Below are positions 27,426 to 36,321 of a stretch of DNA of 64,000 nt, in pieces. Under the pieces are notes generated by a model that saw only the letters and a program-made list of their open reading frames with translations, was not told the DNA's origin and did no database searches. This DNA comes from Achromobacter sp. HZ34 (GTDB lineage Bacteria > Pseudomonadota > Gammaproteobacteria > Burkholderiales > Burkholderiaceae_B), in the NCBI RefSeq assembly GCF_002209485.1, contig NZ_NJIX01000003.1:806001-870000 (forward strand), read 5' to 3'. Numbering within the stretch: the first letter of the stretch is position 1; each line of letters begins with the position of its first letter. The translations under genes and the position numbers were made by a program.

Positions 27426-28256
27426 ATGTCTGACGTCCATCTTCCATCGCCCGCCACACTCGCCGAACAGGTTCGCGAGCGATTGCCCCATTTCGGCGTG
27501 GTGGATTGGGTACAGGAGACGGGATCGACCAATGCGGACCTGCTGGAGCAGGCACGGCTGCAAGTGGGCGGGCGCGGGCTGCGTCCCTGGCTGCGGGGTG
27601 CTCATCTGCAGAACACCGGCCGCGGCCGGGCTGGCCGCAATTGGCAAAACCGCCCGGGCCAGGCCTTGATGTTCTCCTGTGCCTTCGATACCAGCCTGGC
27701 CGCCGCTGAACTGCCGGCGCTATCGCCTTTGGCCGGCCTGGCCGCGACGGAGGCCCTGCGCGGGCTGGCCGGCGCTGGCGCGGACGCCTTGCGGGTGAAA
27801 TGGCCCAATGACGTGATGTTTGGAGAGGGGAAATTGTCCGGCGTCTTGGTGGAGACCACCCGCAACGCCGTGGACCGCTCGGCGGGACATGTCGTGGTGA
27901 TCGGGATGGGGACCAACCTGACCGACGGCGAAATGCTGTCGCGGGAACTGGACCGGCCGATCGCGGACTGGGCTGGGGTCGGCGCGACCGTCCCTGTCGC
28001 CGAGGTGGTGGCGACGGTGGCCCGGGCCTGGCAGGAAGCGGTCATGCAGCTGCAGGCGCTGGGTTTCCATGCGTTTATCGAGCGGTATGCGCGGGTCGAT
28101 GCGCTGGCCGGGCGGACCGTGCGGGTGCTGGATCGCGGGGAGGTGCTGCAGACGGGCACCGCCGCCGGGACGGACACGCATGGAAGGTTGCTGGTGCGCA
28201 CGGATGCGGGCGTGATGCCGGTGTCGGTGGGTGAGATTTCGGTAAGGGCGGCGTGA
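27426..28256 (+). CDS. birA: Biotin-[acetyl-CoA-carboxylase] ligase BirA, without DNA-binding domain
   Basis: Attaches biotin to the carboxyl carrier protein. The catalytic segment GRGRAGRNWQNRPG and KWPNDVMFGEGKLSGVLVE are intact, and a C-terminal SH3-like domain follows (LDRGEVLQTGTAAG). The protein starts directly with the catalytic domain, so it lacks the winged helix used by E. coli BirA as a repressor. It precedes coaX by seven bp, as in Bordetella. Confidence 0.95.
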   Translation: MSDVHLPSPATLAEQVRERLPHFGVVDWVQETGSTNADLLEQARLQVGGRGLRPWLRGAHLQNTGRGRAGRNWQNRPGQALMFSCAFDTSLAAAELPALSPLAGLAATEALRGLAGAGADALRVKWPNDVMFGEGKLSGVLVETTRNAVDRSAGHVVVIGMGTNLTDGEMLSRELDRPIADWAGVGATVPVAEVVATVARAWQEAVMQLQALGFHAFIERYARVDALAGRTVRVLDRGEVLQTGTAAGTDTHGRLLVRTDAGVMPVSVGEISVRAA

Positions 28257-28263
28257 GCGCGAA

Positions 28264-29133
28264 ATGGATATCCTGATCGACTCTGGAAATACCCGCTTGA
28301 AGGTGGGATCGATGGATGCGGTCGGCGGGGGGGTGGCTGGCGCGGGTACTGGCATGGGTATTGGCACCGGTACTGGCGCTGGTGCCGCTGCGGTGGCGTG
28401 CGCGTTCGATAACAACGACACCGATGCGTTCGCAGCCTGGCTCGACGCGCTCCCGGCTGCTCCGCGCCGCGCGCTGGGCAGCAATGTCGCCGGGCCGGCG
28501 CGTGCCGCGGCCATCGAAGCTGCCTTGGGGCGTCATGGCTGCGCCGTCGAATGGATCACGCCGCGTGAACAGGCGTTGGGACTGACCTCACGCTATCAGT
28601 ACCCTGCCCGCCTGGGTTCCGACCGCTGGGCGGCCATGCTGGGGGTACTCAACCGCCTGCCGTCGCCACGGCCGGCGTTTTTGCTGGCGTCGTTTGGGAC
28701 GGCTACGACCTTGGATACCGTCAGCCCGGATGGGGTGTTTGAAGGTGGATTGATCCTGCCTGGGCCGGTGATGATGCGGCGGGCATTAGCCAGCGGGACC
28801 GCGGATCTGCCCCTGGCGCATGCGGAGCCGGTGCTGTTTCCTACCGAGACTCACGCTGCGATTTCTACTGGCGTGGCGGCTGCGCAGGCTGGGGCTTTGG
28901 TGCGTCAGTGGCTGGCTGCGCGGGAACGCTACGACGGGCAGTTTCCGGTTTTGTTTGTTGCCGGAGGGGGGTGGCATGAGGTCGAGGCGGAAGCCCGGCG
29001 GTTGCTCGCCCAGGTGACCGAAGCCACGGGGGATTTGCCCTGCGTGCCGCAGGTAGTCGACAATCCGGTGTTGGATGGGTTGGGGAGTTTGCTGCGTGAG
29101 CAAACGGCCGCGGCTCCTCCTACCCTTCCCTGA
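28264..29133 (+). CDS. coaX: Type III pantothenate kinase CoaX (Bvg accessory factor Baf)
   Basis: First step of coenzyme A synthesis. The N-terminal DILIDSGNTRLKVG phosphate loop, the GSDRWAAMLG motif, and the FGTATTLDTV segment identify the family. In Bordetella pertussis this protein was first described as Bvg accessory factor. Unusual here is a Gly/Ala/Thr-only stretch at about residues 21-40 (GVAGAGTGMGIGTGTGAGAA), coded by degenerate six-base repeats, placed between the first two strands. Overall length (289) is a little above normal. Confidence 0.95.
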   Translation: MDILIDSGNTRLKVGSMDAVGGGVAGAGTGMGIGTGTGAGAAAVACAFDNNDTDAFAAWLDALPAAPRRALGSNVAGPARAAAIEAALGRHGCAVEWITPREQALGLTSRYQYPARLGSDRWAAMLGVLNRLPSPRPAFLLASFGTATTLDTVSPDGVFEGGLILPGPVMMRRALASGTADLPLAHAEPVLFPTETHAAISTGVAAAQAGALVRQWLAARERYDGQFPVLFVAGGGWHEVEAEARRLLAQVTEATGDLPCVPQVVDNPVLDGLGSLLREQTAAAPPTLP

Positions 29134-29183
29134 ACCGCCCGGCTTTTTACCGAGCCCCCACCTGATATTTGGATACGCGTCGT

Positions 29184-29336
29184 ATGCGGATACTGTTCGT
29201 GCTTATCGTGCTGGCTAACGTCGTGATGTACGGCATTGGCCAGGGGTGGTTTGGGCTGGCGCCGTCGGAGGAAGGAAGGGATCCGGGGAGGTTTCGGACG
29301 GAGTTGAATGCGGAGAGGGTGACGTTGGGGCGGTGA
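29184..29336 (+). CDS. Small hydrophobic protein, possible truncated SPOR-type protein
   Basis: A 50-residue frame: a hydrophobic start (MRILFVLIVLANVVMYGIG) followed by QGWFGLAPSEEGRDP. This resembles the beginning of the larger envelope protein that often follows coaX in Burkholderiales, but the reading frame stops after residue 50, so any C-terminal domain is missing. It is the last core-like gene before the LPS locus. Either a shortened remnant or a genuine small membrane protein. Confidence 0.5.
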   Translation: MRILFVLIVLANVVMYGIGQGWFGLAPSEEGRDPGRFRTELNAERVTLGR

Positions 29337-29351
29337 GCCTATCGGTGACAC

Positions 29352-30992
29352 TCACAAGGCCTGCCATCCCGTTGTCTGTTCATTGTTCGCCAACTGCGGG
29401 AACACCCCTCCTCGCGAACCTTGCACACAGCGGTATCTCACCACTGAGGTATTCGCCGTATCCGTAAGCAGTTTTTCCAGCGCGCCTCCGTGTCGCTCGG
29501 CACAATAAATCTTCAGCGGAGGTTCCCGAGCCCCTAGAATTAGCACGCCCTCAGCACTCAGCAGCCTTGAGATCAAACCGCGACCTGCGACGTCTTCCTC
29601 ATGCGATACCGAAAACGGCGCGAGGGTAAATCCACCTAACGCGTAGAACTTGCGTTCATATTCGGCTTTACTCACTCCCAATACCGGATAAGCACGTTCA
29701 TACGGAAATCCGTCGCCCCAGACCACCATGACTTCGGCGGGGTATCGGGAGGCCACCTGACGCACCTCTTGGGACTTCCGCAATGCAATTTTGGACTCCT
29801 TGACAACCATGTTCGTATTAAAAACGACGGCGACTATCAATAGCCCGCCTATCACCTTTCCGTTTACCGGTGCAGTAGCCAAGAAAAGCGGAGCCAAAAC
29901 CAGCAAGCACAATAAGGGGTAATAAACTCGAATAACGCCTGGCCTGCCGACCATACCGGTAGCAAATATGGCGACGAAAACCAGCAGAAAACACAGTAAG
30001 AGCCGTTTCGACGGGTAGCGACAAAACAGCAGGAGAGCTACTAGGATGAGGGAATAGAGCTGAATATTGTCCAGTGCGACTATCGCCCGCCAGCCTTGGG
30101 CTAAGGATAACTCCTGTACCGGTGCAGCATCCGTCTCTTTAACCAAATCGCTTATCAGCTTTGCGTCTGCGATTTGTCGATCCGCAAAAAACCAGTGAGC
30201 AACAAGCCAGACGTCATTCGCTGAAAAATTATGTCGGGCCAGCACATCTGGACGGGATGATATCTTGGTAGCTGCCCCAAAATCGGTCAACGGCGCCCGT
30301 GCGACATTGAACGTAGAGAAATCAGTCCACTCCGGCCTGTTCAAAGCTTTCTTATTCAGTACGGCGGAACATATCATCGCTGCACAAAGTACGATGAGTA
30401 TGTTTCCCGAAACATGCCGACGTTGCAAGAGCATGCGCCACGGCATGATTGGCAATGAAGCCGCGGCGACCAGATAGAATTCCTGATCACGAATAAGAAA
30501 GGAGATATAACCCAGGATGGCAGCGAAAATTAAATATCGGACACGAGGATCGCGACCAAATAATTGCAGCCAGCCGACAGAGGCAAGTGCCAGCAGTCCG
30601 GCATCAACGGTGAATTGGGGGAAAAGAAGCGGTCGCATCCATATCAGCAACCCGAGCGCAAGGATATAGATCCAATTGACCTTCAGCTTTCTCAAGACGA
30701 TGAGACAGCTATATGAAGTCAATATCAGAACAAGAATAGTGGCTAACGAGTAGCCATTAGCTGTGCCAACAGTTGGTATGGAGCGGACGATATATCCCCA
30801 CACAACGTTAGAGAATACGAGTGCCGCATCTCCAAATGCGGCAACGCCAAACCCGTGCGCCACCATCTCCATGCCGACGTCATCGTTGGTTTCCCAAAAC
30901 GGCGGCAGGATGAAATAAAGTAGCGCTACGAAGGTTAATACGGCAATACCGATCGCGAGCCCCGAGGATCGTGACTCGCGATGAAGTCGCAT
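29352..30992 (-). CDS. Multi-spanning membrane protein, probable GT-C-type glycosyltransferase
   Basis: A 546-residue inner-membrane protein with about ten hydrophobic segments, the first loop carrying PPFWETNDDVGM, where paired acidic residues resemble the catalytic loop of GT-C glycosyltransferases, and a soluble C-terminal part of about 130 residues. No family name was recognised. ATG 30992 follows the aminotransferase stop by four bases and has GGAG upstream, so it ends that operon. Likely acts on a lipid-linked sugar in the periplasm. Confidence 0.75.
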   Translation of the reverse strand: MRLHRESRSSGLAIGIAVLTFVALLYFILPPFWETNDDVGMEMVAHGFGVAAFGDAALVFSNVVWGYIVRSIPTVGTANGYSLATILVLILTSYSCLIVLRKLKVNWIYILALGLLIWMRPLLFPQFTVDAGLLALASVGWLQLFGRDPRVRYLIFAAILGYISFLIRDQEFYLVAAASLPIMPWRMLLQRRHVSGNILIVLCAAMICSAVLNKKALNRPEWTDFSTFNVARAPLTDFGAATKISSRPDVLARHNFSANDVWLVAHWFFADRQIADAKLISDLVKETDAAPVQELSLAQGWRAIVALDNIQLYSLILVALLLFCRYPSKRLLLCFLLVFVAIFATGMVGRPGVIRVYYPLLCLLVLAPLFLATAPVNGKVIGGLLIVAVVFNTNMVVKESKIALRKSQEVRQVASRYPAEVMVVWGDGFPYERAYPVLGVSKAEYERKFYALGGFTLAPFSVSHEEDVAGRGLISRLLSAEGVLILGAREPPLKIYCAERHGGALEKLLTDTANTSVVRYRCVQGSRGGVFPQLANNEQTTGWQAL

Positions 30993-30996
30993 CACG

Positions 30997-32160
30997 TCAG
31001 CTCCGTTGTGTCGCCACACATTGCTCGATGGCTGACCTGAGCTGATCTACAACGCGCTGCTGCTTTACGCTATCAATTCCAACCCAAAGCGGAAGGCGAA
31101 TCAATTGCTCGGCGCTCTCATCCGTTACGCGCAATTCCCCGCAAGTACGGCCATACCGGAGGCCTCCAGGTGAGCTGTGCAGAGGGACGTAGTGAAATAC
31201 CGCGCCGACGCCGTTTTCCTTGAGTGTTGCCAACACCGCCTGACGGTCCACGCCCCGCGGCAGCAAAACGTAGTACATGTGCCCGTTATGCACGCAATGC
31301 GCCGGTACCACCGGTCGCCGCAGCAAGCCCTCGGACTCAAGCGCGGCGCACATCTCGTGGTAACGATTCCAGGCGCCGAGCCGATCAGCCGTAATTTTTT
31401 CAGCCTCTTCCAACTGAGCCCAGAGAAAGGCAGCGATGAGCTCACCTGGTAGGAACGACGATCCCGCCTCCTGCCATGTGTATTTGTCGACCTCGCCCCG
31501 GAAAAAGCGGCTACGGTCGGTCCCTTTCTCACGGATTGTCTCGGCACGAACCGCCGCTTCAGGATCCTTGACGAGCAGAGCCCCACCCTCTCCTGAAATC
31601 ACGTTCTTCGTTTCATGGAAACTGTATGCCCCCAAGTCACCGATCCCACCAAGCGCGCGGCCTTTGTAGGTAGACATAAGGCCCTGAGCAGCGTCTTCGA
31701 CAACCTTCAGTCCATGATGCGCGGCAATTGCCATAATCGTGTCCATTTCGCAGGATACGCCTGCGTAATGCACGGGCACGATCGCCTTCGTTCGCTTCGT
31801 TATCGCCGCTTCGATCTTCGATTCATCGATATTCAACGTGTCCCGGCGGATATCGACAAAAACCGGCACTCCTCCACGGAGGACGAATGCATTGGCCGTT
31901 GAGACAAATGTGTAGGAAGGCATGATGATCTCATCGCCTTCCTTGATGTCCAACATCACAGCGGCCATTTCGAGCGCAGCGGTGCACGAATGAGTCAACA
32001 ACGCTTTGGGGCTTCCCGCTCGCCGCTCCAGCCAGTTATGACATTGCTTGGTGAACGGCCCATCACCCGCCAACCGGCCATTGAAATGGGACTCGGCGAT
32101 GTAATAAAGTTCTTTGCCCGTCATATGCGGCCAATTGAACGGAATTCTTTCAGTAGTCAT
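30997..32160 (-). CDS. wecE: dTDP-4-amino-4,6-dideoxygalactose transaminase (WecE-like)
   Basis: PLP enzyme converting dTDP-4-keto-6-deoxyglucose to dTDP-Fuc4N. It is closely similar along its length to E. coli WecE: GDGPFTKQC near residue 32, PSYTFVSTANAFVLRGG at 81, VPVHYAGVSCEMDTIMA, the PLP lysine K185 in SFHETKN, and FFRGEVDKYTWQEAGSS. Length 387 is usual. The nucleotide sugar precursor genes (rmlA, rmlB) are not in the window. Neighbours (acyltransferase, flippase-like protein, membrane glycosyltransferase) fit a pathway adding an acylated Fuc4N to LPS. Confidence 0.92.
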   Translation of the reverse strand: MTTERIPFNWPHMTGKELYYIAESHFNGRLAGDGPFTKQCHNWLERRAGSPKALLTHSCTAALEMAAVMLDIKEGDEIIMPSYTFVSTANAFVLRGGVPVFVDIRRDTLNIDESKIEAAITKRTKAIVPVHYAGVSCEMDTIMAIAAHHGLKVVEDAAQGLMSTYKGRALGGIGDLGAYSFHETKNVISGEGGALLVKDPEAAVRAETIREKGTDRSRFFRGEVDKYTWQEAGSSFLPGELIAAFLWAQLEEAEKITADRLGAWNRYHEMCAALESEGLLRRPVVPAHCVHNGHMYYVLLPRGVDRQAVLATLKENGVGAVFHYVPLHSSPGGLRYGRTCGELRVTDESAEQLIRLPLWVGIDSVKQQRVVDQLRSAIEQCVATQRS

Positions 32161-32268
32161 TCGTGACTGCCAAGTTAAACTGCTTTGAATAAGGGATAAC
32201 GTCTTTCAACTACTGTAAATTCAGTCCGATCACATTCGCTTCGATTTACTATCCGAAGCCAAGGGTGT

Positions 32269-32643
32269 TCACCCTCGTGCAACCACTACAGTGCCAATTA
32301 CGATCAGCGTGGTTCCCACTATCTTGCTGACCGAAAGGGGCTCGTTAAGCAGCCAGCCGCTCAAGATAAGCACAATCACAAAATTCAGAGCCATGAACGG
32401 ATAGGCGTGACTAAGGTCAAACTTGGTCATGGCCGCCATCCAAGACAGAGCGGCAAGGAAAGCGGATACGAATCCCGAGAATATGATGGGATCAAAAATA
32501 ATCTTTGTAAGGAAAATTATTTTCTCGAACGCTGTAGCGGGCAATGGACCAATCTGGCCGATCCGTATTTTTAGCGCGAACTGTCCATAGACAGTAAAAA
32601 TAATAGTCCCGAGAATATACCCGTAGTCAAGCAGGCGAGTCAC
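32269..32643 (-). CDS. Small multidrug-resistance/EamA-like four-helix membrane protein
   Basis: A 124-residue protein made almost entirely of four hydrophobic helices, with LSHAYPFMALNFVIV and a C-terminal GTTLIVIGTVVV typical of the SMR/EamA group that includes ArnE and ArnF. In the Arn pathway such proteins flip undecaprenyl-phosphate-aminoarabinose. GTG 32643 overlaps the preceding stop (GTGA), so it is coupled to the beta-propeller gene. A flippase role for a lipid-linked sugar is inferred from context. Confidence 0.82.
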   Translation of the reverse strand: MTRLLDYGYILGTIIFTVYGQFALKIRIGQIGPLPATAFEKIIFLTKIIFDPIIFSGFVSAFLAALSWMAAMTKFDLSHAYPFMALNFVIVLILSGWLLNEPLSVSKIVGTTLIVIGTVVVARG

Positions 32644-33563
32644 GCGCCTCTCTCCAATTTCGCCAATCCGAAGCCGGTCTTTCCATAACCATTCCCGTTG
32701 TAAAGCATATATTGCTCACCCGCATGCAGGAAAACGAAGGGATATTCAATCATCTCCGAATCCCATTCACCCGGAGAGGTAGCGATGCCGGCCAAGTGAT
32801 CCATCCGCTGCCAATGGACACCATCACTCGACTCGGCATAACCAATCCGATACCGGTCTCCACGGTACGAGTACCACATCTTCCACACAGTTCCATCGAA
32901 AAGTACCGACGGGCGAGATATGGCGTACTCGGATTCGTTTGCGAAGTCGATGGCAACGTGCCCCGTCCTATTCCACGTGATGCCATCCGTCGATTCCGCG
33001 TATTTGATATGGTATTTGTGCTCTATGCGTCCGTCGCGCTCCAGCCAGCCCGTGCAGGACAAATACCACATTCGCCAACGACCTTCCCCTGGAAAGACGC
33101 AGCAACTTGCCGTGAAATGTGGTTCGAAGGGCGTTCTGTCTACGATGGGACCGGGGCTGTATCGATGGAAAGACTCGCCTTCACGTGCCAGGGCGAGTCC
33201 AACGGAATTCCGGAACGGCACGGTCACTCCAAGATTCCAACCGATGTAATACAGATAACGCTGGCCCCGGAACTGAGTGAGCCAAGTTGCCATCGCGCCA
33301 CTGTCATCGAACGCTCCCCGTTCACCAGGTTGCAGTATCGGCTCTCGTTCGACGCGTACCGTTTCTTGGGGGCGAGTGATGTCCAGACTCAGCACGCCAG
33401 TGACACTTCGATTCTGTCCATCCCGGGCACTAAAATAAATTCGAAAGAGATCGCCCTCGACATGTTCGGCCACCGGCACGGCCGCATGACTGCAAGCCCA
33501 ATCCAGCGTACCCGTGGGGCAGTAGATCAGACCGAGCTTTTTCCAGCCAGCAGGCTGCCTCAT
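32640..33563 (-). CDS. Predicted beta-propeller glycosidase-like protein
   Basis: A 307-residue protein with repeated blades, each near a WYxS or xxYAES-SDG-xxW pattern (MWYLSCTGW, YAESTDGITW, MWYSYRGDRY, YAESSDGVHW), as in GH43/GH130-like five-bladed propellers. No signal peptide, so it is cytoplasmic. Catalytic activity is unclear. ATG 33563 overlaps the upstream stop (ATGA); the frame is open for another 37 codons upstream without similarity. Embedded in a sugar-biosynthesis operon. Confidence 0.75.
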   Translation of the reverse strand: MRQPAGWKKLGLIYCPTGTLDWACSHAAVPVAEHVEGDLFRIYFSARDGQNRSVTGVLSLDITRPQETVRVEREPILQPGERGAFDDSGAMATWLTQFRGQRYLYYIGWNLGVTVPFRNSVGLALAREGESFHRYSPGPIVDRTPFEPHFTASCCVFPGEGRWRMWYLSCTGWLERDGRIEHKYHIKYAESTDGITWNRTGHVAIDFANESEYAISRPSVLFDGTVWKMWYSYRGDRYRIGYAESSDGVHWQRMDHLAGIATSPGEWDSEMIEYPFVFLHAGEQYMLYNGNGYGKTGFGLAKLERGA

Positions 33564-34228
33564 ATATTCCTCAGTCTGGTACTGGGAACGCGGGAGCGCT
33601 CGGATCCTGTACCCATGTACACGCCCTCGTCCTGGGCATCTGCCAACAACAGTGCGCCAGCACCGATCACGCATCGATTCCCAATCGCGACATGATCCCG
33701 GACCGTCGCATTAACACCGATAAAGCACTGTTCGCCGACAGTAACGCCCCCTGATATCACAACGTGGGACGCAATGAACGTGTGGTCGCCGATGACTGAG
33801 TGATGACCAATATGGTTGCCGCTCCACAACGTCACATTGTTGCCAATTCTGGTAAAAGGCTGAATGGTATTGTCTTCAAGAATGAAGCAGTTTTCGCCGA
33901 TAGGGTATTCAGTCAGGACAGTGGCCCGATCACTGATATAGCTGGCGATCCCATAGCCCTGTGCCTTGATCGCAAGATATCGATCACGGCGAAGCGCATT
34001 CAACTTTGAATAGCTGAGCGCGATGAAAGCTTCATGTTCTTCAGTGGAAAATCGATCCACCAATTCAGAAGATGGCACTACAGGTAACCCGCAAAAGGAC
34101 GATTCCTTGATGTATTCGGGATCGACTGAAAACGCCACTACTTCGTAGGCCTTTTGCCGGTTGAAATAGAAATTGGCCAATTCGGCAATGTCACCAGAAC
34201 CAAAAATAATCAGTTTTTTCATGGTCAT
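33560..34228 (-). CDS. NeuD/PglD-like sugar acyltransferase
   Basis: A 222-residue protein with the Rossmann-like N-terminus of this family (KLIIFGSGDIAELANFY) and a left-handed beta-helix made of hexapeptide repeats at about 105-210 (GENCFILEDNTIQPF, IGHHSVIGDHTFIASHVVISG). PglD and related enzymes N-acetylate 4-amino sugars. Next to a WecE-type transaminase the most likely acceptor is the new 4-amino group. Overlaps both neighbours by ATGA. Confidence 0.88.
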   Translation of the reverse strand: MTMKKLIIFGSGDIAELANFYFNRQKAYEVVAFSVDPEYIKESSFCGLPVVPSSELVDRFSTEEHEAFIALSYSKLNALRRDRYLAIKAQGYGIASYISDRATVLTEYPIGENCFILEDNTIQPFTRIGNNVTLWSGNHIGHHSVIGDHTFIASHVVISGGVTVGEQCFIGVNATVRDHVAIGNRCVIGAGALLLADAQDEGVYMGTGSERSRVPSTRLRNI

Positions 34229-34857
34229 TTCTTTCTGACAATGATAGTAAATTCATAAAGATCATAATCATGCAGCAACGCGACATTGCGCGAGTACTTG
34301 CGCTTGCAGAGATCGAAAAAATATCCCGGATCCGCGTAATAGAGATGGCTTCGTTTCTTATCTTCGTCAGAGTAAGAAGTGAGGCAATTGAACGCGAAGC
34401 CCCTCTTGCTGCTCTTATCCAGCACTTCCAGGGTTTTCTCTATAAATGATAGCCATTCGGCATCGGGGGTCTGCAATCGAACATTGAATATGCCGCTAGC
34501 CACTCCAAATTCGGCAGGTATGGAGGGGGATGCAGCGCACTCGAATCGAGCATTTGCATGCCCGCCGCGTGCCGTCTCCGCAGCAGCGATCATCTCAGGC
34601 GATATGTCTACACCCAAGTACTGAAAATTTCGGCCCCGATCCGATAAATAATCGAAGTACGCCCCATAGCCACAACCCAGGTCGTTGATCGAAAATTCTT
34701 CATCGACCGGCAGCACATTTGACAACTGTGCAAATCTCAGACGCTGGCTTTCCTCACCATTCCAGTCGACCCCTCGAGCACTTTCCCCAAATTCTGCGAG
34801 CTTTTCCGAGTAGTACTTCGCCACATCAGAAAAAATCTGCTTATGTTCGTCTTCCAT
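34225..34857 (-). CDS. SAM-dependent methyltransferase
   Basis: A 210-residue class I methyltransferase with motif I INDLGCGYGAYFDYL and LGVDISPEMIAAA for SAM binding. Acceptor unknown; the operon suggests a sugar. ATG 34857 has no strong ribosome site. Its stop overlaps the acyltransferase start (ATGA). Confidence 0.86.
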   Translation of the reverse strand: MEDEHKQIFSDVAKYYSEKLAEFGESARGVDWNGEESQRLRFAQLSNVLPVDEEFSINDLGCGYGAYFDYLSDRGRNFQYLGVDISPEMIAAAETARGGHANARFECAASPSIPAEFGVASGIFNVRLQTPDAEWLSFIEKTLEVLDKSSKRGFAFNCLTSYSDEDKKRSHLYYADPGYFFDLCKRKYSRNVALLHDYDLYEFTIIVRKK

Positions 34858-34957
34858 ATATTTTCTTGATGCACAATTTCAATTACTTAAGGGGCGCGGC
34901 AAACGGTTCGAATCCATAGGCTGTTCTATCTGAAACATCAAAAAGATCAGCCGCCTG

Positions 34958-35650
34958 TTATCGAACGTATTTCATGTATCGCGCTGCGTCTTTTCCACAG
35001 GCAAAGAGCAGATCGAGGATAGAAACTCCGTGGGTAAACTCACCCCATAGCTGCTTGTATTCGGAATAGCCGCTGTAGTCAAACCATGTCAGTTCAATGC
35101 CTGCTGCACGGAATACTTCCGGGTCAATATAATCTTTTGCAGCAGGTCCGGAGGTGTAGGCTGTTCCACCTGCCTGCCTGCACAGATCTGCCAGCCGCTC
35201 AGTCTTCCCTTCAATCAGCTCATAGTCCCACGAGTTTGTGATGACCGTCTTTATGCCCAGGTAGGCACATATTGCCTCGATGAGCCTGCGATTGAGGACA
35301 GACAGGTGACTGAAACTCTCTTCGACATAAATGGGTTCGAGCCACGCACTAACTTCCGTAAAACAGGCCGCGCGTTTGTAGTTCTGGACCAAAGACCTCC
35401 AATGTGCCGCGCGCCAATCAGCGACATCTATCTCGGTTTCGCGTATCGTCTGAAAATACCTGCCCTTTACCACCACCGGAACCGTGAGCCATTGGGCGCC
35501 CTGCGGCGTTTTTATCAGATTACGATTACGCCAGTCACGACGCGTATATTGCATATCGTCGTACAGGATGAATTCGTCTACCGACGCAATCATGTCAAAA
35601 TATCCCTTCCAAGGGATATAGTTGGATTGGACGATAGCCACTTTTTTCAC
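34958..35650 (-). CDS. WbqC-like family protein
   Basis: A 230-residue protein with the family opening [18 protein letters not shown], then [14 protein letters not shown] and a long central part with [12 protein letters not shown]. WbqC proteins occur in O-antigen clusters and are of uncertain function, possibly sugar acylation or other tailoring. GTG 35650 with GAGGGA upstream is taken as start; the frame runs on to 35737. First gene of the leftward operon reaching the 546-residue membrane protein. Confidence 0.82.
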   Translation of the reverse strand: MKKVAIVQSNYIPWKGYFDMIASVDEFILYDDMQYTRRDWRNRNLIKTPQGAQWLTVPVVVKGRYFQTIRETEIDVADWRAAHWRSLVQNYKRAACFTEVSAWLEPIYVEESFSHLSVLNRRLIEAICAYLGIKTVITNSWDYELIEGKTERLADLCRQAGGTAYTSGPAAKDYIDPEVFRAAGIELTWFDYSGYSEYKQLWGEFTHGVSILDLLFACGKDAARYMKYVR

Positions 35651-36321
35651 TGATTCCCTCTTGCTGACATGTATTGATTGAACGGCTGGGCGATCACGCT
35701 CGCGCTGGCTGACCCGGAATGGCTTGCTCCACATCACGCCGTCGCTCCTGCGGCGCGCCTCGCTGATCCATCAATGGTGCCGTCAGCGTCAGCATGATGC
35801 AACCGGTAGGATCAACATGTCTGCGCGGCAACGCTGCTTCACGCATCATCGCACGGCCGCCGTCTTCGCGCAGCAGTGCAGTCTCTCAACACACCCGCAG
35901 CAAACTCTGCGTTCACTAATTGGCCCCGTGGCCGTAACATCGTCAATCGCCAGTCCTAAGTGGCGTATGGGTGGGCCGAAGTGGCTAACCCTATGACGAA
36001 CTGCACCGAACCAGGGAACCCGATCCAATAAGAAATGCGCAAAAAACAGTGTTGATCCGCGTTTCGAAGTGGTGAAATACAGACGCTGTTGCGTCGTGAG
36101 ACGGTAACCGATTGCTCAACACCTATTTCGCGCGGGTGCCGAGCGCCCTGATCATCTCTCAGCTTGGCAAGCCACGAGGATGGAAGGCGCTAAGGAAAGA
36201 TGCCCCCGTCTCAGTCGGGAGATGGCGTACACTAAACACATCATATGGCCGACGAGCAACTTCTTTACTGTCGACGTCTGGCTTAGGCGGGTTAATCCCA
36301 GGATCCATATCCGTATTTATC
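35651..36321. other. Long intergenic region between divergent LPS operons
   Basis: These 671 bases separate two divergently transcribed groups. Open frames here (for example 35724-35996 on the plus strand) have no recognisable similarity, no good ribosome site and uneven codon use. GC is nearer to core values on the left and lower on the right, as though an older gene decayed here. It must contain the promoters of both operons; no clear promoter, ops or JUMPStart element was recognised. Confidence 0.5.

Noticed and set aside
35724-35996. 90-codon frame in the long intergenic region
   Set aside because: No ribosome site, no recognisable family, and composition unlike neighbouring genes.
35651-36321. 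JUMPStart/ops antitermination element before the LPS operons
   Set aside because: No GGCGGTAGCGTG-like sequence was found on either strand in this region.
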